From NCBI GenBank assembly GCA_032164245.1, contig JAVMKO010000002.1:61909840-61973839 (forward strand): a stretch of DNA of 64,000 nucleotides. Reading direction: 5' to 3'. Numbering within the stretch: position 1 is the first letter of the stretch; each line of letters starts with the position of its first letter. Below are positions 44,107-56,006 of this stretch, in pieces. The notes under the pieces are model-generated. The model worked only from the letters and a program-made list of their open reading frames with translations. It had not been told where the DNA came from and did not search any database. This stretch comes from Sternotherus odoratus. Lineage: Eukaryota > Chordata > Testudines > Kinosternidae. Position numbers and translations under genes: made by a program.

Positions 44107-46270
44107 CTATGTGGGAGGGGGAGGTCTGAACGGTCTACGGAGGGGCTGAGGAGTATGGAGGCCCAGTGATCGTAACATGGTCCTCGAGTCTTTCATAGAG
44201 TGTAATTTTTTATCAGTCTCCTCAGAAAACAGACCCTGCTTATCAAAGGGCAGGTCCTGTATAGTAGATTGCACCGGGGGTGGAATACCGGAGACTTGCA
44301 GCCATGCCCCCCGTCTCATAGCGATGGCTGTTGCCATGGTGCGTGAGGCAGAGTCAGCGGAGTCCAGAGCGGCCTGTAGGGCTGCCCTTGACACAACCCT
44401 ACCCTCCTCGAGGATGGCCTTAAATTCTGATTGAGAGTCCATGGGAAGCTGGGGCTGGAATTTCGCCATTGCCGACCAGGAATTGTAGGCATACCTCCCC
44501 AAGGCTGCTTGCTGGTTTGCGATGCGCAGCTGAAGGGCTCCCGAGGAATAGACTTTTCGGCCAAACAAGTCCAATTTCTTGGCCTCATGGGACTTCGGGG
44601 TGGATCCCGTCTGCCCCTGACGCTCACGGTGGTTAACTGTGAACAGGGACCACCAGCGTCCCTGGCTGAGGGTGGGTGAACAAGTACTCGTACCCCTCCT
44701 GGGGGGCAAAGTAACGTCTCTCCACCCCTCTAGCGGTAGGCTGGACAGAAGATGGTGTCTGCCATATGACATTAGAGATTTTGTGGATAGTCTTAATAAA
44801 CGGAAGGGCTATTTTGGTAGGGCCCCCCGTTGTCAAAATGTCCACTGTGGGGTCCGTTTCCTCCTCCACTTCCTCAGCTGGGAGGTGAAGATTCTGCGCC
44901 ACCCTTCGGAGGAGTTCCTGATGCCCCCTGACATCCATTGGTGGTAAATTTGGGGACGAGGAGCCGGCTACTGCCTCGTCAGGTGATGAGGAGGAGGAAG
45001 GAGCGAACTGGGGGTCCTGAACCGGTTCTCCAAGTGGATGGTCACCGGTAGACCCTGTCTGTGGTATCTGGTTAGGTTCAGACGGGGGGTGATGCAGCCC
45101 CGAAGGACCGGGTACAGGAATCTCCGGGGGCACCTCCGGGGGCGGCACCGAGATGGTGGCGGAGACCGGTCCTCTCGGCACCGAAGGCAGGGAAGATGAC
45201 ACCGATGGTGGTCCCTGCTGGTGGATCGCAAAGGGCGTCCAGAAAGGCCATGGCCCTGGAGCTTGCTCCTGAGGGAGCCAGTGTGGAAGGGTCCTATGAT
45301 GTGAGGACCTGCGGTGCCGGGAATGGTGGTGGGAGCGGGAGGTGTGATGACCACGCCCCGATCTAGAGGAGCGTGCGTCGGACTCAGAGGAGTAATCCGA
45401 CCCGGACCATGGGGGAGCAGACCCCGTCGGTGCCATGGTGTGCCTTTCAAACATAGTCGGCTTCCCTGGGTGCTGCTCGACGCGCCTGGGTGCCATGGAG
45501 TCAGAAATGGCCGGTACCGGTATGATCGGTACCAGGGGAGCCCGTACCGCCCGTGCCGGCGCTGACTCCGGGTAGGCGGGAATCAGCGGCACCGGATTCT
45601 GGATTGTGATCGGTGCCGGAGGTTGCGCTACTACCGGTGCCGGTGCTACAAATTGGGTCTGCGTTTGCGCCGGTGCCGGGGCTGGTTCCGCCGTTAGGGC
45701 AATTAAATCCCTGGCCGCCTCAAAAGTATCCGGTGTTGAGGCTCTATCCAGCTGCTCCATGAATTGTGGAGGCGGTGAGGCGGTACCGAGGGGCGCATGC
45801 AGCTCAGGCTCAGCTGGCTGCGCAGGCACTTGACGGGACTCGCCCTTGCGACCCGAAGTCTGCCGTCTGGGGGAGGGTTCACCCTGGGTTTTGCGTACCG
45901 GGGAACGACCTCTCGACTTCTTCGAAGGCACCGGTGACTGGGAGCGGTGCCTTCGGGAGCTCCCCTTCTGGGAGGATCGGTGCCGGTACTTGCCCCGGTC
46001 AGCCTTCGGTGCCGACTGATCCCGCACCGAGGCCGGTGCGCTGCGCACGGAGGTGGACGGCGCCTCAGGCTGAAGAGCCGATTCCATGAGGATGATCTTC
46101 AGGCGCGAATCTCTCTCCTTTTTTGTTCTGGGCTTAAATGCCTTGCAAATTGTGCGGCGTTCAGCTAAATGGCCCTCACCCAAACACTTGAGGCACTTGG
46201 AGTGAGGGTCACTCACGGGCATAGGCTTAGCACAGCCTTCACAAGTTTTGAAACCCGGCGCTCCAGGCAT
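44107..46270 (-). pseudogene. Gag-like protein of DIRS-2 (zinc-binding N-terminus and LAP2alpha-like domain), one frameshift
   Basis: The start at 46270 (MPGAPGFKTCEGCAKPMP) is chosen because DIRS-1 has its ATG at the equivalent place. CEGC and CLKC pairs with a following GEGH suggest a zinc-binding fold. A basic RS/SR-rich and then Pro-rich middle follows (to about codon 380), then RVAQNLHLPAEEVEEE and FAPQEGYEYLFTHPQPG. The frame breaks near 44636 and continues in another frame as NHRERQGQTGSTPK, KKLDLFGRKVYSS and RTMATAIAMRRGAWLQ to 44107. The C-terminal part resembles the LAP2alpha C-terminal domain. Its role would be packaging of element RNA. Confidence 0.82.
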
Positions 46271-46451
46271 GCCCCGGTGCCGGAATTTCACTTTCTTTTA
46301 TCTAATCCTAATTTATTAACTGTATCAAGGTAACTACTAACTACAAGAACTAAACTAAACTACACTAACTAGAGAACAAGGGAATTCTAAATACAAGGAT
46401 ACCGCAATAACGAGCCGAAGCGTCGTTGTTCCAGCGACCGTCACGAACGGA

Positions 46452-46630
46452 AAGAAGGAACTGAGCGGGGGGAGGGTCGGCAGGGGCATATATGCATGGC
46501 CATAAGGGCGCCACTCCAGGGGTCACCCCTGCCGACCCTACGGGTACCGCTGGGGAAAAATCTTCCGGACCGTGCATGCGCGGTGCGCACACACAGTTGG
46601 AATGGACATGAGCAAGCACTCGAAGAAGAA
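46452..46630 (-). repeat. DIRS-2 inverted terminal repeat, 5' end of the element
   Basis: Complement of 40671-40835. The outer part GAATGGACATGAGCAAGCAC followed by TCGAAGAAGAA is mirrored in the ICR. It lies 180 bp upstream of the gag ATG. Confidence 0.85.
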
Positions 46631-49424
46631 CTTCTGTTTTTTATGCCTGTTTAGAACAAGTCAACTGTGACACTTCAGGTAAATGAGACATTTCCTGTGA
46701 GTCATCTCTAGAGAAAATCCTTTTTTGTTTATGGTTGGAAGTTCAGAAACTCATAATATACAAGACGAACTAACAACTACAATGAACTTTCAGTGTGCCT
46801 CTGGCTTCCCTACTCCAAAAACTTCTACCTGAATAGTCAAAAGGAGCTTTTACCATTGCAGGCAGAACTTTTAGCAGGAAGTAGAAGCCACAGCTTATAG
46901 TTCAGAGCTTAATGACAAAAAATCCGAATTGCCATCAAGAAAAGGGGAACCCAGGTGTGATGAAGATACTGTAAGACAAGGTTTCCTACTAGGTATGTAA
47001 CTTATAACTATATCCATTTTACAGTTGGGTAAGCTTTGGCCATACAATGACCAAGAACTCTGGAGTCCTGACCTTGAGATGGTCCTCCTTTTACCTTTTG
47101 GCTGGGAGTATGTCATGCAACTTGGATAAAAATCATGATGATAAAAATTAAATACTTTTTCAATCGTTTTGTCAATCCAGTCATTAAAAATATCTAATGC
47201 TAAAAACAAAGGTTTGTATAATTCTAAGTATTCATTTAAATTTTCATCACTGGCAATGGACTAAATTCTGTGCTCCTCTTTACTGCCTTCTCCCTGCTGA
47301 GCAGTGCCAAGGGAACAAAGACTCATCACATCTGCCTTGTAAGGTTTTGTTTCCCTGCAGGCGGTGGTAATTCTCAGTAAAATAAATTCCCTTTAGTGAG
47401 GATTGTAAATACACATTATGTTTTACACAATATATGAAACATTAACTAGGTGAAGAAAAATGATCCAATGCATAGAACAAATAGTGCCCGATCCTACACA
47501 TTCTTTTTCACACATGAAGTTCCACTGAGTCAGTGGGACTACTCATAAAAAAAGCTATTAATGTGAATAAGGAATAATTTTTGTCATGGAACTAAAATTA
47601 GTATGCCTTAATGTTACAGTAACACAGTATTCTGTATATAAAAGTGTTTAGGGACAAATCCAAACTCTGCTTCCAAAAATATTCATGCATATTTCCTGCA
47701 GGGCTTATTTGCTTATGCAACATTGTTTTTTTATGTCAAGTTGTCATTTGTGCTCAACAAATGTCCACATCCAAACTCATCCTCTGAAACTGTAGATAAT
47801 GTGACGAGTAGACTCTAAACACCGGCTCCTAAATTGTGCACGTAAGTTTTATGCATGCACAAATCAGCACTTGTGTGTCTAATGACCTTATTCACATGCT
47901 CAGCTGATCAATTTGTGTGCACAAAGATTCAGTGCAAAACTCTGGAGAGTAATTTCAAGAACATGTTTGAAAATGTTGCCCTATGGATTTAACTTACACC
48001 AACAGAAGCAGTCCTCTCTTAACTCACCCCATTCTGCATTGCACTAAGCATCTCAAAAGAGTGGATGATCTTACGTACTGTGCCATCTGTCCCAAGTATA
48101 CCAGGATAATTTAAAGATGAGGTGGTAACCTTTGCCACGACTCTTGTTGATATAATACAAACCTCAACCTTATTTTAACATCCTATTTTCTTATTCAGTT
48201 TCCTTTGTTTCTGATTAATGATATGAATAAAATAAATGTGTAAATAGAATTTCTGTTTTGAAAATGAGCTTATTTAAACAGCGTTTTGGTCTTTTCAGAT
48301 GCTTTTTTTCACCTGTTCACGAGTTTAAAAATAGCTTTATTTTAGAAAATGAAGTTCTACCAGTTTTCCTTTAAAGGCCACAGCTGTATTTCATTATGAC
48401 AAATTACACTCATTGTAGACTCGTATATACTTCTGTCCACATCCACAGTCCTATTGATTCCTGTTTTCTAACTAGTGAAGTCTGAAATGCTGAATGATTA
48501 CACTGATGTGATGGAACCATTTAACAATGTTATAGAAGTGAATCTTATGCAATACAAAGCTTCACTTTATCTACTGTATATGATTCTATGCCAAGCTTAA
48601 AAGGATCATATAAAATCTTGGGTCCAACACTGTGACTTTAAAAATAAATATTGAATACCCTTGAAAAAAAAATCATTTTTTGTTTTATCTGTTCTAACAC
48701 TACTAGCTATAAATATTGTAACAGAGAAACAAAAGATATTCAGTTCATAACATATTGGGTCAAATTAATCCATGGAATAACTCCATTGACTTCAGTGGAC
48801 TTACATCAGGGATAGATTTGTCCCATTATTTTTGGAAGAGACATTGGATTTGATATATGAACAGGTTTTTCCCTCATGTTTTTTCCACCTTCAAATTATA
48901 AAAATGTTTATTCAATCCAAAGGTAGTGGACGATATTTTGTTACTCTTAAATAAGCCCCACTCCCGCATCATTTTTTAAGTGTGGTAGAGGAAACATCCA
49001 CTAAATATAAGAGAAGTTTCAAACTTATGTAAAATTACAACTTCCAAATTATAACCTTTTTAAAAATAAGAAAAATGTTTATTTTAACAACATCCAGGCC
49101 AACTTCATTTAACATTTGATTAAGTGAAGAAGATAGACAAGTTGGCATCAAAACACTACCAAAATGACGTAAAATGGGACTGCAGATCAGATAGAGTTTT
49201 GCCACTATTCACCAGTCTTTATAAATAAGCTTTACAACAACAGAAATTATGAGCGCAGCTCTAACAATTCTGGTATGCCCCATGCATAAATATTCCGACT
49301 TCGTATGATGATCTTTTGCCAATATGAAGATCACTCTGGGGGTTCAGTGACTGCTCAATGCTTAAGGAGCTTGCAAAAGATCTGCTTTTTTCCTGTGTTG
49401 GGTTCCACGTGACTATGAATAAAT
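46631..49424. other. Intronic sequence, nothing recognised
   Basis: About 2.8 kb of AT-rich DNA. A 104-codon minus ORF at 46895-47209 has no recognisable motif and lacks convincing splice flanks. Confidence 0.4.
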
Positions 49425-49790
49425 ACTGGTTACATACCTGTAAACTAGAAGTTCTTCAAGCTGTGTGGTCCTTATCTGTACTCCACACATACGTACACAT
49501 GTGCACCTTGTGCCTGAGTCCAGAAATTCTGACAAGCCGTTTCCACTGACCCGAACGTGCTCAACGGATTTCCTTGTGCTCCTGACTGAGGGCATAAGAA
49601 GCAATGCAGGCCAACACCTCTCCAATTCCTCCTCCTAACGCAAATCCAGAGAGGGATGGAACAGAGGGAATGGAGGGCAGGTAGTGGGATACAGATGGGG
49701 ACCACAAATTGAAAAGAACTTCCAGTTACCAGTAAGTAATGACCATTTCTTCTTTAAGTGCTGGTACCTGACCCCACCTTTGCATCCCAA
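49425..49790 (-). mobile_element. DIRS terminal fragment (DIRS-5)
   Basis: It starts GGTTACATACCTGTAAACTA with GAAGTTCTTCAAGCTGTGTG, a DIRS-type left terminus. At 49688-49770 the complement of this end recurs (GATACAGATGGGGACCACAA ... AAGAACTTCCAGTTACCAGT) followed by CATTTCTTCTTTAAGTGCTG, i.e. an internal complementary region. No gene sequence follows, so it is a truncated 3' end. It belongs to a more diverged family than DIRS-1 and DIRS-2. Confidence 0.7.
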
Positions 49791-51143
49791 GACTCTGCAG
49801 GGCTGGAGGGTCTGAGTCAGTGTTAAGCTGGGACCTAGGGTCCCAGGCCTATTGATTTGCTATGTGCATGCATTTCCAGCTTGACTCGGGTCCCAGAAGA
49901 GCTCTGGAATATCCCAGAGTTCCTGGAAGCAGAGGAGCAGCGCTGCAGGCAGCAGCACAGTGGCTGGAAGCATCATTACTGCCTGGCCAAACCCGCTCCC
50001 TGTTCCTGCTCCTCTTGTGATAGCAGCTCCGGCTCCTCCTTGCTGCTTGCCCGGAACAGGGAGCAAAGTTGACAGCTATAAGGTGGCTTTGGCAATTGGG
50101 ATGTTGTGGGTCATCCCTCCCCCAACCATGGTGAACTGGGAGCCCTGCCGCTCCCCTACCCCACAGAGCAGCCCACTTGCTCCTGGCCCCTCCCCCACGC
50201 CTACTCTCTCTGGGGCAGTGTGTGCAAAGGCACCTGGGCAGTGTGCACTGTGAAGGCAATGAGTGTTAGCAAGCCCCAAAACTTCCCAACAGCTTTCCTG
50301 GGATCTCTTATCCCTACCCCTGATGGGGTGGCAGAGGTGACGCAGATACTTTTACCTACTACTGTTTGGGATAACACCTAAAATGACTATTGAGAAAGAT
50401 ATTAGAAGAAAAAAAAGTTTTCTAATTTTCAGTTTGTACACACCTTGGGTGATGGGGAAACTGCTGACCCAATGCCACACCACCTACATGCTACAACCAA
50501 TCCCTCACTCTAAAAATATAGTCACCTTATGCTGCCCTCGATCCAGAAAAGTTAAATAGTTCAGTCAAAGTTATTTTGACAAATTCCAGAGAAAGTTCAC
50601 AGTGTGTGTTACAATTGAGTTTGTGGAGTGGAAGAGAGTTAGCAGTGAAAATGATAGCCAGCCATTTACTGTAATGGTCTTACTGATAAGTAGCAAGTGA
50701 CTTATTTTACTTTTTTCAGCCACATTATCTTTCCATGGAGTATCTGCTGAGTACTGCACTGTTAGAATAGACTTTTCCACCAACAGGGATATGTCCAAAC
50801 TAAAGGCAACACAGGAACATTCCTGATTCACTTTACCCCACCAGAAAACGTATTTTATTTGCATTATTGTTGTAAAATGTCCGTCATAACTTTCATGAAT
50901 TCTAAACACGAAAATATTAAATGAAAAACAAAATCAAAGCCCACAGCAGCACAAGCAGGTATTACGTTTCCTTGTTACCTGACCCACCATTGCATTAACA
51001 TGTCTGTCAAAAATTCTCACAAGCCACCAAAGACACAAGGCCTGACTCTCTGGAGCCTTTTCTGTAATAATGTGCTGAATGGTCTGATAAAAATACCTTA
51101 TATTTTAACACTATGGCCAGTGCAACCAATGTACTGTACTTAC
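49791..51143. other. Intron sequence next to the SPIDR exon
   Basis: A moderately GC-rich patch at 49850-50350 carries overlapping short ORFs on both strands with low-complexity Pro/Ser/Cys content, which I reject as genes. The rest is AT-rich. Confidence 0.4.
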
Positions 51144-51360
51144 CAGGGAGGATAGATGTGGACAATATCCTGTGGGCTTCCCTTGAGGCGAGTTGCTGTT
51201 TCCTTTGTAAAGAGAACTTTGACTTTGGGCTCAGTATCAACGACATCTTCAGAGGAGCTGTCAGCAGACAGCTGTCCTAACTGCTGGCAGAGAGCAACTT
51301 GCATAGCGCACTCCTCATGTACTGCTAAGATCTTCACAATTAGTACACCAGATTTGCCTC
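51144..51360 (-). CDS. SPIDR: Internal coding exon of SPIDR (scaffold protein involved in DNA repair)
   Basis: A 217-base exon preceded on the minus strand by the acceptor TTTACTTTCCAG and followed by the donor GTAAGTAC. It has two leading bases of a split codon and ends two bases into the next, so the upstream junction splits a codon after its first base and the downstream one after its second. The translation runs GKSGVLIVKILAVHEECAMQ, then a more variable LCQQLGQLSADSSSED, then KVKVLFTKETATRLKGSPQD and IVHIYPPW. From memory this aligns with human SPIDR, where the same order of SGVLTVKILELHEECAMQ, VLFTKETA and IFPPWQKL occurs. SPIDR is a nuclear scaffold that brings BLM helicase and RAD51 together in homologous recombination. 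Adjacent exons were not found in this window, so the flanking introns are large. Confidence 0.85.
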
Positions 51361-51744
51361 CTGGAAAGTAAACAAAGTGACAAAAACAAAATAAAGTTAG
51401 GAAGATGTGTCCTACAGACTAGAGTAGTGGCGCACAGATTAACATCCCATTTTCAGACTCCTCTCATTTCTTTTGACAACACAGTCAAAACTGTTTGGAG
51501 GTGTTAAAGTAAAACAATAAAAGCAGGTTATGAACCAATTCACAAAACATATTCTATATAGATGTCATGAACTGAACAATTCATGAAAGTCTCTGTGTAT
51601 TCCAAATACTGATGACAGTATCATACACTATTTAAAAAAAATACTATTTTTGAAGCTGTCGATATACCACCCCTTCATTTTTATTAATCTGTCTTTTAAT
51701 GTTGCCTAATTTTCAATTACTTGCTTTTGTCCTTTTTTATGGCC
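51361..51744. other. Intron sequence upstream of the SPIDR exon
   Basis: A polypyrimidine tract and acceptor lie at its edge on the minus strand. Nothing else is recognised. Confidence 0.5.
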
Positions 51745-52990
51745 AAATATGGTCTTGTCTGGAAAAGATACTGGAGCAAATTCTTAAAGTTAGGCTAACT
51801 GGTCTATAGTTCCCCAGGTCCTTCTTGTTCCCCTTTTTAAAGATAAGTAACTATGTTCGCCCTTCTCCAGTCTTCTGGAACCTCTCTCCTATTCTTCAGG
51901 AATTTTCAAAGATAATTGGTAATAGCTCCGAGGTTGCTTCAGCTAATTCCTTACATACCCTAGGATGAATTTCACTGGAATACATCTAACTTATCTATAT
52001 ATTCTTTTAACCAGTTCTCTCTCTATTTTGGCTTGCATTCCTTCCCCCTGGTTGTCAATATTAATTGTGTGAGTATCTGGTGATTATTAACCTTTTTAGT
52101 GAAGACTGAAGCAAAATAGGCATTAAGCACCTCAGCTTTCTCGATTTATCAGTTATAAGCTCTCCTTCCCCACCAAGTAAAGGACATACACTTTCCTTCA
52201 TTTTTCTCTTGCTCCTAATGCATTTCAAGAATTCTTCTTGTTGCTGTTTACGTCCCTTCCAGGTGTAAATCATTTTGTGACTTAGTCTTTATGATTTTGT
52301 CCCTACATACTTGCGCTATTCTTTTGTACTCCATCAATTTGACCTTGTTTCGACTTTTTGTAGGACTCCTTTTTGATTTTCAGGTCATTAAAGAGCTGTG
52401 GACAGAGCCATATTGGTGTCTTACTAGTCTTCCTATCCTTCCTTGCAGCTGTGCATTTAATATGGTCTTCTTGAGGAACTGCCAGCTCTTGAACTCCTTT
52501 CCCCCCCTAGATTTTCTTCCCATTGGATCTTATCTACCACTTCTTTGAGTTTGTTAAAGCCCATTATCCTTATTCTGGTGCCCTCACTCCTTCCTTTCCT
52601 TAGAATCATGAAATCTATCATTTCATGATCAAAGTTGCCCAATTGCTTTTCACCTTCAGATTTGCTAAAGTGACTATCCCCTTGGTTACTTCTGGAACAA
52701 ACAATTGCTCTGATACATTCCAAGAATTGACTGGAAATTTTGTGTTTTGCTCTATTACTTTCCCAACAGACGTCTGGGTAGCTAAAGTTCCCCCATTACT
52801 ATCAGGTACTGTGTTGTGGATATTCCTGTTATTTGTTTTAGAAATGCCTCATCCATCTTCTCTTCCATCTTCCTGCTTTGGTAGTCAATAATAGACTTCC
52901 CCCATGACATCACCCCTATTTTTTACACATTTTTTTCTTTATCCAGAGTCTCTCAACTGGTCTGCCTCCCACCTTCTTCTACATCTCATC
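51745..52990 (-). mobile_element. CR1/L2-type LINE fragment (endonuclease to reverse transcriptase), decayed
   Basis: On the minus strand I can read FLECIRA and LGNFDHEMIDF...ILRKG (end of the APE endonuclease, cf. SDHEMV in related LINEs) with FNKLKEVVDKIQWEEN after it (52457-52723). Further on comes the reverse-transcriptase motif NYRPVSLT near 51800-51830. Frames are broken by stops and indels, so no protein is made. It lies about 400 bp upstream of the SPIDR exon, in sense with the host gene. Confidence 0.7.
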
Positions 52991-53415
52991 ACAACCGTAT
53001 ATATATATATACTTTATGTGTAATGCAATCCTCCCCCCTCTTTTCCCTACTTGTCCTTTCTGAATGAGCTATGCCTCTCTATACCCAATATTCCAGTCAT
53101 GAGACTTTAAATCATAACTTAGCTTATGTACTAATACTTCCAGTACTTCCTCTCTATTCCCCTTGCCCCTTGCATTTGTGCAGAGATCCAGAAATGTCCA
53201 AAAACCTTGAAATGGAACTTTTCAACCTTATCAAACCATTTTGTTTCAATTTTCATTTCAAAACAAGTTTTTACCAAAAGCAGCAGATTTCTATGAAACA
53301 TTTTGCTTTCAACAAATCGGTATTTTCTGATGGAAAACATTCTGCCAGAATTTCTTATCAGTTCTACACAGGAGATCAGAGTTCTGTTCCCAGATCAGCC
53401 TGTTGGATGATCTTT
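52991..53415. other. Intronic sequence, nothing recognised
   Basis: AT-rich DNA with a short TATATATA run. A 211-codon ORF (53071-53706) crosses this region and the MITE beyond it. It has no domain and changes composition at the MITE boundary, so I reject it. Confidence 0.4.
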
Positions 53416-53595
53416 GGACTGGTCTCCACTACGAGGGGGGGGGGGGGGAGGGGAGAGGAGGAGAGGAGAAGGATCGACTGCAGAAGTTTGCGAATCTGCA
53501 GCCGACTTACCGTCCGTCCACATGGAAGCGCCAGTCAGCGGCGTGTTCCCCCGTCAACTCCAGCTTGCGCCTCCCTTCCTCACCAAAAGAAATGT
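53416..53595. mobile_element. Harbinger-type MITE, truncated
   Basis: It starts GGTCTCCACTACGAGGGGGG, like the GGTCTACACTAC ends of Harbinger MITEs, and includes GATCGACTGCAGAAG and CTGCAGCCGACTTACC. The G run at 53436-53450 is expanded. The right terminus was not found. Confidence 0.45.
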
Positions 53596-54234
53596 GTAAC
53601 CAGCTACTTCAGGATCCCAATTAAGTCTTGCACATGGCAGAAATACAAAATATACAGAACCACAACCTATCTGATTATTTATATTCTTACAGATAGTTAC
53701 ATTTAATTACTCAAACTGTGCTCTTACTCCTGTTGACAGAATACTCTCTCAAACACCAGAAGCAGCAGCCTGGATTGCTGGCAAAAGATGAAATGGGAAA
53801 GTACAGAATGCAGCTTTAATGTTTAATTCATTTGGCTCTTGGATTTTTATGCCAATTAAATCATCAAATGTGTCTGCTTGCGCATAGAGGGTGTGTGTAC
53901 AGGTGAGGAGGCGGACTGGACAGCTGTAATTTTGGCAGCTTCAGGCTTGGTTGTTTGATTTGTTTGCGTAAAGACGTTACTTGCTGTGTTTTCCTTTCTA
54001 CTTCAGATAACCTATGGAGGTTCTTGTCAACCTGCTAAAGACCTCATTCTACTTTATTCCACTGCCAAGGCAGAATTATGTTTTTGCATTCAATGATGCA
54101 GAACCTAGGGAAAGCAAGCATAGAGGTATATTGGTAGCAATTTTGAGCAAGGAGGTAGGTTTCTTAGAACTAACCAACTATTTATGTTAACAACAAGAAA
54201 AATACTTTAGTGGTATTCAGGAATCATGACTATA
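53596..54234. other. Intronic sequence, nothing recognised
   Basis: AT-rich DNA with no supported gene or repeat. Confidence 0.4.
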
Positions 54235-55142
54235 ATAGGCACTGACTTCCTGGAGGGTACTTAATCCCTGCTCCATCCCAGGCCATGCCCCCACTGCGCC
54301 TCTTCCCGGCCCGTTCTGCCTGCTCCCCTGAGGGTGCCCCATAAACAACTGATGCCTCCCCATATGGTGGTGGGGGCCACGATATAAAGGGGAGGTCACA
54401 TGCCCCCTTCCAGCCAACACACACACCCAGCCCATGGCCACCGAAGCAAAGTGTTCTCCCCGAAGCATGTTACCTTTAGGGGGGGACACTTTCTCCTCCT
54501 GCTGCCCCCAACCCTGGCACGTTCTAGCACTCTCCCTGGTGTGAGGGAGCCTGGGAGAGGAGTAGGACAGAACCACTTCTAACGCTGGCCCCTCCTGGTC
54601 ACCAGCAGCTGTCGGAGAGAGCCTGGTCTGGGGAGATGGCTTCTGCTTCCTCTCGGCTGCTGGGAACCGTGGCTGAGTGAGTGGAAGTATGCCAGCGGGA
54701 GGGGGACTCTGACTTGCTCACCCCCAGTCCTTGGCACCCAAGCCCAGATGGGGAGCAGAAGCCACCTCCCCAGCCAGGCTCTCTCAAGCAGCTGTCAGCC
54801 CTCCACACTGCAGAGCAACATCCCTGCAGCCAGAAGTGACTGGTCCCGCCCCTTCCACTTCCTGGCATCTGGGGAAGTTCCCCTGACGTTGCTCAGCCCC
54901 ACCCCCGCTCTTCCTGCCCCGTCCCGTGCCCTCCCCTGCCTCTTTCTGCCCCCATTTCTCCCCTTCTCTCCAGCGCCTCTTGCACGCCACTAAACAGCTG
55001 ATCCGGAGAGTGGGGGAAGAGCTGATCGGTGGGGCCCACCACCAGCTGGAGGCACTGGCGGGTAGAGGTGAGGATGGACCCACCAGTGGGTGCTGAGCAC
55101 CCACTATTTCTTTTGTGGAGCACTCATGGAGACGGTGCCTAT
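54235..55142. mobile_element. GC-rich DNA transposon relic with imperfect TIRs
   Basis: The left end ATAGGCACTGACTTCCTGGA and inverted right end ATAGGCACCGTCTCCATGAG match over the first 12 or so bases. An internal palindrome GTGGGTGCTGAGCACCCACT lies near the right end. The 900-bp interior is Pro/Ser-rich in all frames, with no transposase. The superfamily is not assigned. Confidence 0.45.
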
Positions 55143-55704
55143 GCTGACTACTATTGACTGAATAGGTTGAAGTAATAGCTATGAAACTGTACAATGCAGA
55201 GGGATTATACGGAGGACAAAATATAAAATAGATACTATGTTAATTGGCCCATTATTAAATATCTATGTAGATAAAATGTGATTAGAGCTTTTAAACAGAC
55301 TTACTATTTTACCCGCTCAATTAAAACCTTGATTCTGCCATCTGCAGGAATCTTCTTAAAAACACAAAAATAGGGTTTTTCCAGATTGCCCACGTCAGAC
55401 GGGATGAATACAGGACTATATTTTTTGAAAAATTGTTTGTGAAATTCTTGGAACTACAAGCTTTTCTCTAGCTTTTGTCTCAGCTGAAGCAACAGGACTA
55501 CTCAGTTAAACTATCTATCCAGTTTATATTTTACATGTCTCTATAATCTGTCAGACCAGGGCTGTTAAATACAGTCTGTCAGAAAAGCTGCAATTCAGTG
55601 AAAATAAGAATGATTCAATATCTTCAGTGGTGGACTGTTAACATGTATATTGTTTATTAAATAGGCTAAGAGCTCATTAATACTGACTTTTTAAAAATGC
55701 AATT
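55143..55704. other. Intronic sequence, nothing recognised
   Basis: AT-rich DNA with no recognised feature. Confidence 0.4.
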
Positions 55705-55706
55705 TA

Positions 55707-56006
55707 CAGTAGACTCTCGATTATCCAGGACTGGATTAACCAGGATGTGGATTAACCAGGATGTCAAAAAAAAAAATATGCGCAACTCGTAGGGCTGGCT
55801 CTGGCTTTGCTGCCGCCCCAAGCACACACAACTACCTCCCCCCAGGGCACAGGGCAGCCAGTGAACCAACACCCCCTTCCCCTGGTGCAGGGTGGCTGGT
55901 GAACCAACCCCCTCTCCCCATATTTCCTATGGATGGTGATTATCCAGGATTTTATTAACCAGAATTAATTTTTTCCCTATCATCCTGGATAATCGAGAGT
56001 CTACTG
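55707..56006. mobile_element. Tigger/pogo-like MITE with perfect TIRs
   Basis: The ends CAGTAGACTCTCGATTATCC and the inverted GGATAATCGAGAGTCTACTG match perfectly over about 24 bases, and TA lies on both sides (55705-55706, 56007-56008). CAGTAGACTCTCG is typical of Tigger-type termini. It is 300 bp without a transposase; the terminal ATTAACCAGGAT-type motif is repeated internally. Confidence 0.88.

Larger units (their letters stand above)
40624..46630 (-). mobile_element. DIRS-type retrotransposon, nearly intact (DIRS-2)
   Basis: About 6.0 kb with near-identical inverted terminal repeats, a full internal complementary region, a complete tyrosine recombinase, and RT/RNase H and gag each seemingly broken by a single small frameshift. 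Gene order on the minus strand is gag, RT/RNase H, recombinase; the last two overlap in different frames. No target duplication is seen. The small number of lesions and the close match of its terminal repeats point to a young insertion. Confidence 0.93.

Noticed and set aside
40624..46630. Possibility that the inverted repeats mark a hairpin-type DNA transposon
   Set aside because: The reverse transcriptase, RNase H, tyrosine recombinase and the ICR that joins both termini are specific to DIRS elements, and there is no target duplication.
53071..53706. 211-codon plus-strand ORF
   Set aside because: It crosses from AT-rich intron into a Harbinger-type MITE, with an abrupt composition change and no domain or splice logic.
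54217..55194. Overlapping Pro/Ser-rich ORFs
   Set aside because: They are open on both strands because the region is GC-rich, and it is bounded by TIR-like sequences of a DNA transposon relic.
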